Assembly (NCBI GenBank): GCA_017303995.1
Contig: JAFLBE010000011.1
Location: forward strand, 1-64,000
Origin: Bacteroidota bacterium
Lineage (GTDB): Bacteria; Bacteroidota; JABWAT01
Direction: 5' to 3'
Length of the DNA: 64,000 bases
The notes under the pieces are model-generated. The model was given only the letters and a program-made list of their open reading frames with translations, was not told the DNA's origin and did not search any database. Of the stretch, positions 9,033-16,636 are shown in pieces. Both the position numbers and the translations under genes were made by a program. Position 1 is the first letter of the stretch, and each line of letters starts with the position of its first letter.

Positions 9033-10019
9033 TTATCCACCAATGGACGTCATGCTTCTCTGGGTTGTCTGGACCGAAAAATCATGTCCGCCATGTTTGG
9101 CCGGCTTTACTTTTAGATGGCTGGTAAGCAGTGAAAGAATCTCATTTTTATCTGCCCCTTTCCGCAGTGGGGTAAGCAAATCAACTTCACCATCATCAAA
9201 CAGACAGGAACGGAATTTACCGTCGGCAGTTAAGCGGATACGTGAACAGGACGTACAGAATTGATCAGTTATACTCGAAATGAATCCCACTTTCAGCGGG
9301 TGATTTTTGATTCGGAAAGGTTCTGAAACAGAATCATGGGTTTCGTTTATTTTTTCAAGTTCAAACTGGTTACTGATGAGAAGCCGGGTTTCTGCGGATG
9401 GAACAAATTTTGAGAGTTCCCAGTGGTTTCCGCCAAATGGCATAAATTCTATGAAGCGGAGTTCTGTTTCCTGATTTGAAAAATATCTCACCAGATCGGG
9501 GGCTTCTGTCTCGTTGATTCCACGCATGAGAACTGAGTTGATTTTTACCTCAATTTCCGGCGTTTGCAAGGCCAGATGAATGGAGTCCAGAACCCGGGAA
9601 AGGCCGTTTGTTCGTGCGATTTTTTGGAAAGTCTGTTCAGATAATGAATCAAGACTGATGTTGACGGAAGTCAGTCCGGCTTCAATTAAACGGGGTAACT
9701 GCTCTCCCAAAAGGAAACCATTCGTTGTCATTCCGATTTGTCTGATTTGCGGGATCCGGCCAATTCCTTCAACTATTTCAACAAGATCTTTGCGAAGTGT
9801 GGGTTCTCCGCCGGTCAACCTGACTTTGGTTACGCCTTCATCCGCCAGCCAGGAAACCAGTTTTATGATTTCCCTAGCAGACAATAAATGGGAAGACGGA
9901 AGTGCGGGATGGCCTTCTTCAGGCATACAATATGTACATCTGAAATTACAGGCCGGAGTCAGCGAAATTCTGAGATAGGAATGAAATCTGCCAAACTGAT
10001 CGGTAAGAAGGGTAGACAT
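9033..10019 (-). CDS. moaA: GTP 3',8-cyclase (molybdenum cofactor biosynthesis)
   Basis: A 328-residue radical-SAM enzyme that converts GTP to the cyclic intermediate of molybdopterin synthesis. The N-terminal cluster motif is C24-x3-C28-x2-C31 (CNFRCTYC), with GGEP nearby. The second [4Fe-4S] cluster uses CTSC and a later Cys in RSCLF. The C-terminal Gly-Gly needed for catalysis is present (SIGG). The gene begins directly after the stop of the narK-type transporter and is the only cofactor gene here, so it probably boosts Mo-cofactor supply for NarG while other moa genes lie elsewhere. Confidence 0.95.
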   Translation of the reverse strand: MSTLLTDQFGRFHSYLRISLTPACNFRCTYCMPEEGHPALPSSHLLSAREIIKLVSWLADEGVTKVRLTGGEPTLRKDLVEIVEGIGRIPQIRQIGMTTNGFLLGEQLPRLIEAGLTSVNISLDSLSEQTFQKIARTNGLSRVLDSIHLALQTPEIEVKINSVLMRGINETEAPDLVRYFSNQETELRFIEFMPFGGNHWELSKFVPSAETRLLISNQFELEKINETHDSVSEPFRIKNHPLKVGFISSITDQFCTSCSRIRLTADGKFRSCLFDDGEVDLLTPLRKGADKNEILSLLTSHLKVKPAKHGGHDFSVQTTQRSMTSIGG

Positions 10020-11594
10020 TTAGTTATTGATCGTCAGGTTTTCATTTTCAATCCGTCGGCTCAGAAACGGAGCTTCACTTCTCATCATTTTCTGAACAAC
10101 CAGATGAAGCCAGACCAGACAAATCACCGTGAATATGGCAAAAAACATCCAGCTTGTGGTCCAGATCCCGGTTGTCTGCAGCAACCATCCGAAAATAATA
10201 GGTGTGAAAAAACCGCCCAGGCCACCCAGAACGCCAACCATTCCGCCAACAACACCCACATCCTCAGGAAAATAATCCGGAATGTATTTGTAAACAGCAG
10301 CTTTCCCGATTCCCATGGCAATGCCGATCACAAAAACGAAGAAAGTGAAAATATAAATATTTGCCTGGAAATAAATCTGGGTCATTCCTCTGGCAAGTAA
10401 CTCACCTTTTTTAACTTCGTCGCCAACTTTAAAAGCAGCATTTTCACCATTTGAATTAACGGTTCTTTCCGTCCAGTATTGCCAGGTGGTGGAAGTTGGC
10501 CAGATGTGACTATCACCGTTCTGTGTATCCAGTTCCATGTTGGTTGCAGCAGGTGCCTGTCCTGAAATTTTGTAAGTGATTTTATTGCCTGATTTGGGAT
10601 TTTCGACGATCATTTCTTTCCCTGAAAGTGAAATGATTTTACCGGGTTCAGAAGCTGTAATTCCGTTTCCCGGAGAAAGAATCGTCATTTGGGGAAAGAA
10701 AAGCAGGAAGCAGAAAATCCCGATGGTACTTAAAACCCAGTACATCACTCTACGTGCACCAAAGTGATCTGAAAGCCACCCGCCCAACGCCCTGATGACG
10801 CCGGATGGAAAGGAAAAAATGGCAGCGAGTGCGCCGGCAAAAACGAGCGAGGCCCCATATCCTTTTACATAATAAGGTACTAGCCATTGAGATAAACCTA
10901 CAAATCCGCCAAAAACGAGAAAGTAATAAGCACCAAACCGCCAAACTCTCATGTGCCGGAGCGGAGCCATCCGTTCTGAAAAGGTTTTGCCCGCACCGTG
11001 AGGCGTGAGTTTATGTTCGGTCAGGAACCAGAAAGCAATCGCCATTAGTACGATTACGATTGCGTAAACAATCGGAAGCCATCGCCAGCCTTCCAGGTAA
11101 GTTCCGTTTGCCGTGAAGTAATTGAGCAGTTTGGGCGCCCCAAGTAAAGTAATGGCTGAACCGGCATTTCCGGCACCAAAAATCCCGAGAGCAAATCCCT
11201 GATATTTTTTTGAGAACCAGACCGAGGTGTAAGCAATCCCAACGGCAAAAGCAGTTCCTGAAAGTCCGAAAATGAGTGAAGCAACTACGAAATCAAAATA
11301 TGTGTGGGCGACATGGAGGTAAACCAGTCCGATGGCAGAAGCAATTAAAACCCAGAAATAGACAATCCGGCCACCGTATTTATCCGTCCAGATTCCAACC
11401 GGTAACCGGATGAGTGAGCCGGTCAGGACGGGAATGGCCATGAGAACGCCAATTTCTAACGGACTCCATTTATAAACGCCGTTTGTGGTGAGGAAGGTGA
11501 CCAGAACACCGTTGAGCATCCAGACTGCAAAACACAGACTGAAGGCGAGGGTGTTCATGATGAGGATTTTGATGGCTTTCGGATCTTCTGTCAT
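10020..11594 (-). CDS. narK: Nitrate/nitrite transporter, NarK family, with extra soluble insert
   Basis: A 524-residue MFS transporter for nitrate and/or nitrite. The ATG at 11594 (MTEDPKAIK) is preferred over an upstream TTG because AGGA lies 7 nt before it. Family features include GSLIRLPVGIWTDKYGGR (about 59-76), with the predicted anion-binding Arg63, and a second-half counterpart GVIRALGGWLSDHFGARR. About 12 membrane helices are predicted. Residues about 302-407 form an extra hydrophilic insert between two helices, containing VGDEVKKGELLA, which resembles a lipoyl/biotinyl-type beta hairpin; this is unusual for NarK. The start of moaA abuts its stop codon. Which of the two NarK proteins is proton symporter or antiporter is not determined here. 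Confidence 0.9.
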   Translation of the reverse strand: MTEDPKAIKILIMNTLAFSLCFAVWMLNGVLVTFLTTNGVYKWSPLEIGVLMAIPVLTGSLIRLPVGIWTDKYGGRIVYFWVLIASAIGLVYLHVAHTYFDFVVASLIFGLSGTAFAVGIAYTSVWFSKKYQGFALGIFGAGNAGSAITLLGAPKLLNYFTANGTYLEGWRWLPIVYAIVIVLMAIAFWFLTEHKLTPHGAGKTFSERMAPLRHMRVWRFGAYYFLVFGGFVGLSQWLVPYYVKGYGASLVFAGALAAIFSFPSGVIRALGGWLSDHFGARRVMYWVLSTIGIFCFLLFFPQMTILSPGNGITASEPGKIISLSGKEMIVENPKSGNKITYKISGQAPAATNMELDTQNGDSHIWPTSTTWQYWTERTVNSNGENAAFKVGDEVKKGELLARGMTQIYFQANIYIFTFFVFVIGIAMGIGKAAVYKYIPDYFPEDVGVVGGMVGVLGGLGGFFTPIIFGWLLQTTGIWTTSWMFFAIFTVICLVWLHLVVQKMMRSEAPFLSRRIENENLTINN

Positions 11595-11699
11595 GGCTGA
11601 TTCCTGATGTGATTTTTCTCCCGCTCCCAAGCAAGTTTTTTTGCCGGGTTAAAAGATCCCACGGATTGACGCGGAAGGGATTTTTAGTTTGTTACTATT

Positions 11700-11850
11700 C
11701 CCCTCCTTTTCTAAAGGAGAGCCTGCCCCGAACGTTGTAAACCCGGCCTTTGACGGGCTTTCGGGGGGTTAGGGGTGGTTTGGCTGTTTCCCCAAAACCC
11801 AAGATTGGAAACCACCCCGGCTTCGCCACCCCTCCTTGAAAAGGAGGGGA
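11700..11850. repeat. CCCCTCC-flanked intergenic repeat, copy 1
   Basis: The element opens with CCCCTCCTTTTC and closes with AAAGGAGGGGA. Inside is a second inverted pair, GGGGTGGTTT and AAACCACCCC, followed by GGCTTCGCCACCCC. The whole can fold into one long hairpin. Related copies are at 13575, 41441 and 63281. Confidence 0.85.
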
Positions 11851-11856
11851 ATTTAA

Positions 11857-11918
11857 TCCTTTAACCTGTCACCTGTCACCGGTTTCAAGTCACTTGTCCC
11901 ATGTCCCTTGTCCCTGGC
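11857..11918 (-). repeat. Heptamer tandem array after the narK2 stop codon
   Basis: Read in the sense of narK2, directly after its stop, the DNA divides into about eight 7-bp units: AGGGACA twice, TGGGACA, AGTGACT, TGAAACC, GGTGACA twice, GGTTAAA. Phase is kept through all units. No protein or RNA function is evident. Confidence 0.8.
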
Positions 11919-11920
11919 CT

Positions 11921-13456
11921 TTAGCACGGTTTTTCTGCATTTTTTCTGGCATAAAACCACCAGCAGAGAATCAGACAGAGGACATAGAAAATAGTAAATC
12001 CGAAAAGTGCATATTCCGGAGTTCCGGCTTTTACCTGCTCACCGAATACTTTGGGAACAATCATGGCGCCATAAGCTGCAATGGCAGACGTCCAGCCTAA
12101 AACCGGACCTGCCTGTGCAGGTTCAAAAATGACAGGAATCATCCGGAAGGTAGATCCGTTGCCAATTCCGGTTGTGACAAATAAAAGAAGGAACAATAAA
12201 AGGAACGGCATGAAAAAATCGACCGGTGAACCGGCTTGTCTGGCCTGAATGACCGTCCATGCAACTCCAAGTGCAGCAAGGATCATGACAACCGTATTCC
12301 ATAAGGTTACTTTTGCACCGCCGACTTTATCGGAAAGCCAGCCACCAACCGGGCGGATCAGCGATCCAACCAAAGGACCCAACCAGGCGTAGGCAAATGG
12401 ATTCGGAGCATCCGGATTTGAAGTCCCGTCAGCAAGTGGGGCACCGAAAACAATTTTGATGAGTAAGGGAAGTGCTGCAGAATATCCGATAAAAGAACCA
12501 AACGTCATGATGTATAAAACGGTCATGACCCAGGTGTGGCGGTTTGAAAAAATGGCGAACTGTTTCTTCAGGTTTTCCTGAACTTTTCCGGGAATCAGTC
12601 TCATGAGTCCGAGTGTAAACAGAATCGTGATTGGCAGAACAATCCATAAATTCCATTTCATAAAAAACATCAGCCAGATGCCAAGGGAAGCTCCAATAAA
12701 TCCGATTAGAATCAATCCGGTTGCTTTCATAACGGCAACAAAAGTTGAACTCGTATCAGAAACCGGAAGATTATTCATTCCTGCACGGGCAAGGAAAAAC
12801 AACACAATCAGAACTGGCACCCAGATCAGACCTGAATTCTGAATGTAAACCAGAGAAACCACTCCATTTTTTGAGAGTTCATACCCAGCCCCACCGGCGG
12901 CACCAAAAAGTCCGACCGTCATGGCCATCGGTACGAAAACCTGCATGACGGAGACACCCAGATTTCCGATTCCGGCATTGATGCCAAGTGCGGCACCCTG
13001 CATTTTTTTCGGAAAGAAAAAAGAAATGTTTGACATGGAGGAAGCAAAGTTTCCACCACCAATTCCAGATAAAGCTGCCAGGACAATAAAGGTAAAATAG
13101 GAAGTGTTCGGATCCTGAAGCGCAATTCCGATCCCAAGAGCAGGAATAAGAAGCAGTTGCGTGGTGTAAGCGATCACATTTCTTCCGCCGGAAATGGCAA
13201 TCAGAAAAGCGTTGGGAATCCGGAGTGTGGCGCCGGCAAGTCCGGCAATGGCAGAGAGGTTGAAGAGTTGCTGATCATCGAACGGAAATCCCAGATTTTT
13301 CATCTGAACGGTGATAATGCTCCACAACATCCACGTCGAAAAGGCCACCAGAAGAGCCGGAACTGATATGAAAAGGTTTTTTCTGGCGATTGCTTTTCCG
13401 GTAGAATTCCAGAATGATTCATTTTCGGGCTCCCAGTTTGGGATGTTGGTTTTCAT
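11921..13456 (-). CDS. narK: Nitrate/nitrite transporter, NarK family (second copy)
   Basis: A 511-residue MFS protein with about 12 hydrophobic segments. The chosen ATG at 13456 (MKTNIPNWEPEN) has AAAGGA about 7 nt upstream; the frame stays open 38 codons further, but that part is encoded by intergenic repeat DNA and is not credible protein. The motif GGGNFASSMSNISFFFPKKMQG matches the NarK/NasA nitrate signature, with a counterpart GIGNGSTFRMIPVIF in the second half. It differs clearly from the downstream NarK, so the pair resembles the narK1/narK2 sets of nitrate respirers, commonly a symporter and a nitrate/nitrite exchanger. Confidence 0.92.
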   Translation of the reverse strand: MKTNIPNWEPENESFWNSTGKAIARKNLFISVPALLVAFSTWMLWSIITVQMKNLGFPFDDQQLFNLSAIAGLAGATLRIPNAFLIAISGGRNVIAYTTQLLLIPALGIGIALQDPNTSYFTFIVLAALSGIGGGNFASSMSNISFFFPKKMQGAALGINAGIGNLGVSVMQVFVPMAMTVGLFGAAGGAGYELSKNGVVSLVYIQNSGLIWVPVLIVLFFLARAGMNNLPVSDTSSTFVAVMKATGLILIGFIGASLGIWLMFFMKWNLWIVLPITILFTLGLMRLIPGKVQENLKKQFAIFSNRHTWVMTVLYIMTFGSFIGYSAALPLLIKIVFGAPLADGTSNPDAPNPFAYAWLGPLVGSLIRPVGGWLSDKVGGAKVTLWNTVVMILAALGVAWTVIQARQAGSPVDFFMPFLLLFLLLFVTTGIGNGSTFRMIPVIFEPAQAGPVLGWTSAIAAYGAMIVPKVFGEQVKAGTPEYALFGFTIFYVLCLILCWWFYARKNAEKPC

Positions 13457-13574
13457 GTTTATTCCTTTGTTGGATTTTATTATTGTCATTCCCGCGTTGA
13501 AAATCCGGCTACCGACGGAAAGGCGGGCTAACGAAGTTCTGCGAAGCTCATCCAGTATTGCTTTTTTCATGATT

Positions 13575-13698
13575 CCCCTCCTTTCCCAAAGGAGGGGTTA
13601 GGGGTGGTTTGCATTTTTATCAGTTTCAGATAAACCACCCCGGCTTCGCCACCTCCCGAAAGTGTTCGGGACAGGCTCTCCTTTATAAAAGGAGGGGA
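13575..13698. repeat. CCCCTCC-flanked intergenic repeat, copy 2
   Basis: Starts CCCCTCCTTTCCC and ends AAAAGGAGGGGA, with internal GGGGTGGTTT, AAACCACCCC and GGCTTCGCCACC. It also has CCCGAAAGTGTTCGGG, a small internal hairpin. Compared with copy 1 the interior between the two GGTGG arms is different and shorter. Confidence 0.85.
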
Positions 13699-13730
13699 AT
13701 TTTCCACTTCCAATTTCCGACCAAAAATCC

Positions 13731-13825
13731 GGTGACTGAGCGGAGTCGAAGTGCCCGGTGCGCGGCGCCCTTCGATAAATCCGGCATCTGCCGGACACTC
13801 AGGGTGACAGGCTCAGTGACCGTAT
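13731..13825. repeat. Inverted repeat GTGACTGAGC...GCTCAGTGACC
   Basis: Near-complementary ends (one mismatch in about 11 bp) bracket a GC-rich interior with its own pair ATCCGGCA / TGCCGGA. A partial relative (CCTTCGACTCCGCTCAGGAA) is at about 6687. It resembles dispersed intergenic palindromes of FCB genomes. Confidence 0.55.
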
Positions 13826-13833
13826 TTTCCTAC

Positions 13834-13866
13834 TGAACACTTATAACTTGTAACTCTGTAACTTAT
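13834..13866 (-). repeat. Heptamer tandem array near the narI stop codon
   Basis: In the sense of narI the units read AGTTATA, AGTTACA, (G)AGTTACA, AGTTATA. One extra base breaks the phase once. It lies about 20 bp beyond the narI stop. Confidence 0.7.
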
Positions 13867-13882
13867 AACTGATTCCCGTTTC

Positions 13883-14551
13883 CTACTTCCTTCTATTCCA
13901 AATCACCACTTGCGGTGGCCGAGTGAAATACCGGAAGGGCAGTGAAAAGGCGTGAACCAACCGGCTGAACGGAATCAGCAAAACAATCACCCAGGCAAAA
14001 ATCAGGTGAAGTTTCACGATGATGGGCAGATTTTCCACGAAGGCAATGTTGGGCGAAAAGGAAACCAGACTCCACAAATACGGCGACATCGTTCCGGGTG
14101 CCCATGAAGAACCCCACGGATAAAGAACTGCCGTCAGAATGCCGAGAACAATCTGAACCAGAAGTAAAAGCAAAATCACTAGATCCATCGTTGAGGTTAC
14201 TGCCTGAATCCGGCTGGTGAAAAGTCTTCTGATAAACAAAACGAGCAAGCCGATAAAACACGCTACTGCAGCAGCAAGTCCGGTACTTTCAATCAAAATC
14301 ACCACCGTTCCGCCAGAAGTTAAATTCTGCCAGAATCTCGGGAAAAGAAAGGCAATCAGGTGGCCGAAAAACACAATTCCAAGTCCGAGATGCCAGGGTA
14401 GCGATCCCCAGAAAACCTTGTCATTTTCAAGAAACTGAGACGATAACGCCGAGTAACTGAACCGGTTTGAATTGAACCGGTAAATGGAACCCACAACCAT
14501 CGTAAAAACGGCAACGTAGGGAAGTCCGGCAAGGAAAAATAAATCAAGCAT
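13883..14551 (-). CDS. narI: Respiratory nitrate reductase gamma subunit (di-haem cytochrome b)
   Basis: A 222-residue membrane protein that takes electrons from quinol and passes them to NarH. About five helices are visible. The haem b ligand candidates are H54 and H64 in the second helix region (WHLG...FFGH) and H182 and H200 near the C-terminus (KLHLIF...RLVHAFSLP), the usual NarI pattern. The start has AGGAG 7 nt upstream and overlaps the narJ end by 8 bp. The length is typical (about 225). Confidence 0.95.
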   Translation of the reverse strand: MLDLFFLAGLPYVAVFTMVVGSIYRFNSNRFSYSALSSQFLENDKVFWGSLPWHLGLGIVFFGHLIAFLFPRFWQNLTSGGTVVILIESTGLAAAVACFIGLLVLFIRRLFTSRIQAVTSTMDLVILLLLLVQIVLGILTAVLYPWGSSWAPGTMSPYLWSLVSFSPNIAFVENLPIIVKLHLIFAWVIVLLIPFSRLVHAFSLPFRYFTRPPQVVIWNRRK

Positions 14552-15119
14552 GATGAATCTCCTGGTGAATTTCAGTTTTCGTCAGGTGAAGAATAAGTTT
14601 GAAAATGGCTGCGTACGGATTGTTTTTTTCTTCAAGTTTCGGCAGCATGTCGGTTGAGGGTTTGATCAGGCAGTCATCGATGAAGCTTTTGTACCGTTCC
14701 TCCTCGATGATATAGGGAGCAAACTGGAGCAAAGTCGGGATGGAGTCCGGAAGTTCACCCGGATGCAAACAGAATCCGTAAATGTTGAAAGCATCAATCA
14801 TCCGGGCCATGAACAAACTCCGGTTGAAATTTTCCTCGCCAAACAATCCGATCGAAATGAAGAGCGGACAAACCGGGTTCAGATCAAAAGTTGACGTGTA
14901 AATTTCCTGCATCCCTTCCATTCTGATCTTTGTTGCCAGTTTCACAAAGGTTTGCCAGTCTGCATAAAGTTCAGAATGAGTCCGGATTTCTTCAGGAAGC
15001 GCCAGACTGACTTTTTCGATAGTTTCCATCATCGATTCAGTAGGGTAGTCAAGAAGATCAGCCAGCAACGGAAACAGGATTTCTGCTTCGGGTGAAGCAG
15101 CTTTGATTAGCGGTTCCAT
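14544..15119 (-). CDS. narJ: Nitrate reductase assembly chaperone
   Basis: A 191-residue NarJ/TorD-family chaperone needed for Mo-cofactor insertion into NarG. The conserved DLLDYPTE near the N-terminus and the YTSTFDLNPVCPLFISIGLFGE segment (about 94-115) are characteristic. It is soluble with no signal peptide. It follows narH with a 1-nt gap and overlaps narI by 8 bp, so production should be tightly coupled to the enzyme subunits. An AGAGGAA ribosome binding site lies in the end of narH. Confidence 0.93.
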   Translation of the reverse strand: MEPLIKAASPEAEILFPLLADLLDYPTESMMETIEKVSLALPEEIRTHSELYADWQTFVKLATKIRMEGMQEIYTSTFDLNPVCPLFISIGLFGEENFNRSLFMARMIDAFNIYGFCLHPGELPDSIPTLLQFAPYIIEEERYKSFIDDCLIKPSTDMLPKLEEKNNPYAAIFKLILHLTKTEIHQEIHHA

Positions 15120-15120
15120 A

Positions 15121-16614
15121 TCAATTTCCTCTCGCTGGTGGATTTACAGTTCCGAAACCGGTGCAGCTTTTGCACACTTCCGGATCCATGGTGGGTTCAA
15201 TGGCCATTTCCCGCTGCATCGGTGCAAGAACAAACCGTTCTTCAACCGTGGGTAAACTGGTCATTTCGTAAATGGCATCAGCTTGTTCGGGTGTGCAATC
15301 TGCAGCAGCCAGAATTTCTTTAACACGGTCGTGATTGAAATCGGCGACCTCACGGAACCGGCGGTAATATCTCACAGCTAGCATTTTTCTAACGGAATAG
15401 GTGATGATTTCCTTGTTTCCGGCGCTGAACAGATTCGACAGATAATCCAGCGTCATCCGTGCTTTTCCCAATCCTGAGAAAAACTCGTCAACCGTGTGGT
15501 TGTAAATTCCATTTTCAACCCGTCCCATGACAGGCAGCAAGGGCGGAACGTAAAACAACATGGGCGCCGTCCGGTATTCGATATGCAGCGGAAGTGCAAG
15601 TTTCCATTCCATCACATATTTGTAAACTGGTGAATGTTGTGCTGCTTCAATGGTTTCAGGCGTAATCCCGTTGAGTTTTGCAGCAGCAATGACATCCGCA
15701 TCAAACGGATTTAAAATCAGACTTCTCTGTGATTCAACCAGGTCATGATCTTCCACTTTCATGGAGTCTTCAATCCGGTCGGCATCATACAAAATCACAC
15801 CCATATACCGGATTCTTCCAACGCAGGAATGGAAACAGGCCGGAGCCTGACCGGTTTCGAGGCGTGGATAGCACAGAATACATTTTTCTGATTTACCGGT
15901 TTTCCAGTTATAATAGATTTTTTTGTATGGACAGGCAGCAACGCAAGCCCGCCATCCACGACATTTATCCTGATTAATCAGAACAATGCCATCTTCTCCC
16001 CGTTTGTAAATTGCTCCGGAAGGACAGGCAGCCACACATGATGGATTTGTACAATGGTTACAGATTCTGGGCAGATACATCATGGCGATGTTTTCAATTT
16101 CCAGCAACTGTTCTTTTTCCTGATCAGTCAGTTCACCAAAATTGGGATCATTTTTAGCATAAATTGTGGATCCAGATAAATCGTCATCCCAGTTCGGACC
16201 GGCTTTGATGTCGATGGGTTGACCAGTAATTTTTGAAACAGGAATAGCAGTCGGCTGATCGTCACCGGCAGGTGCATCAAACAAATCCTGATATTTATAA
16301 GTCCAGGGTTCGTAATACTCATCCAGGCCAGGTTGATTCGGATTGTAAAACAGGCTGAACCAGTGTCCGGTTTTGGACTGTGATTTCAGTTTGAGTTTTT
16401 TTCCGTCCAGCTTCCACCCGCCCTTGTATTTTTCCTGATTTTCCCACTGAACGGGAAAGCCAGTTCCGGGTTTGGTTTCCACATTGTTCCACCACATATA
16501 TTCCGCACCTTCACGGTCGGTCCAGATGTTTTTGCAGGCGACTGAACAAGTGTGGCATCCGATACATTTGTCAAGATGAAAAACCATCGAGACGTGCGAT
16601 CTTACATTCATCAT
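15121..16614 (-). CDS. narH: Respiratory nitrate reductase beta subunit (Fe-S)
   Basis: A 497-residue iron-sulphur protein carrying electrons from NarI to NarG. Four cluster motifs are visible: CIGCHTCSVAC at the N-terminus, CNHCTNPSCVAAC, CRGWRACVAAC (the Trp in place of a Cys marks the [3Fe-4S] site of true NarH), and the CILC...CFHSC group. A further CKSC lies near the C-terminus. AGGAG lies 5 nt before the first ATG. It is 22 nt downstream of narG. Confidence 0.97.
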   Translation of the reverse strand: MMNVRSHVSMVFHLDKCIGCHTCSVACKNIWTDREGAEYMWWNNVETKPGTGFPVQWENQEKYKGGWKLDGKKLKLKSQSKTGHWFSLFYNPNQPGLDEYYEPWTYKYQDLFDAPAGDDQPTAIPVSKITGQPIDIKAGPNWDDDLSGSTIYAKNDPNFGELTDQEKEQLLEIENIAMMYLPRICNHCTNPSCVAACPSGAIYKRGEDGIVLINQDKCRGWRACVAACPYKKIYYNWKTGKSEKCILCYPRLETGQAPACFHSCVGRIRYMGVILYDADRIEDSMKVEDHDLVESQRSLILNPFDADVIAAAKLNGITPETIEAAQHSPVYKYVMEWKLALPLHIEYRTAPMLFYVPPLLPVMGRVENGIYNHTVDEFFSGLGKARMTLDYLSNLFSAGNKEIITYSVRKMLAVRYYRRFREVADFNHDRVKEILAAADCTPEQADAIYEMTSLPTVEERFVLAPMQREMAIEPTMDPEVCKSCTGFGTVNPPARGN

Positions 16615-16636
16615 TTTCTCCTTTTTCTGTATCGGC

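Larger units (their letters stand above)
11595..11920. other. 326-bp gap between the two narK genes: two repeats, no gene
   Basis: The gap holds a CCCCTCC-flanked element (11700-11850) and a heptamer array (about 11857-11918) next to the narK2 stop. The remainder before narK1 shows no clear promoter or open frame. The operon may still be read through, since all neighbours share orientation and pathway. Confidence 0.7.
13457..13882. other. 426-bp gap between narI and narK2: repeat cluster, no gene
   Basis: The stretch is almost wholly repeats: a TTGTCATTCCCG-type element (about 13484-13562), a CCCCTCC element (13575-13698), a GTGACTGAGCGG...GCTCAGTGACC inverted repeat (13731-13825) and a heptamer array beside the narI stop (about 13834-13866). 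No supported open reading frame remains. Confidence 0.75.

Noticed and set aside
9033-10019. Molybdenum-cofactor riboswitch before moaA
   Set aside because: The start of moaA directly abuts the narK stop codon, which leaves no room for a leader.
13457-13570. N-terminal extension of the second NarK up to 13570
   Set aside because: These 38 codons are read from an intergenic repeat, while the ATG at 13456 has a good ribosome binding site and the family-like N-terminus.
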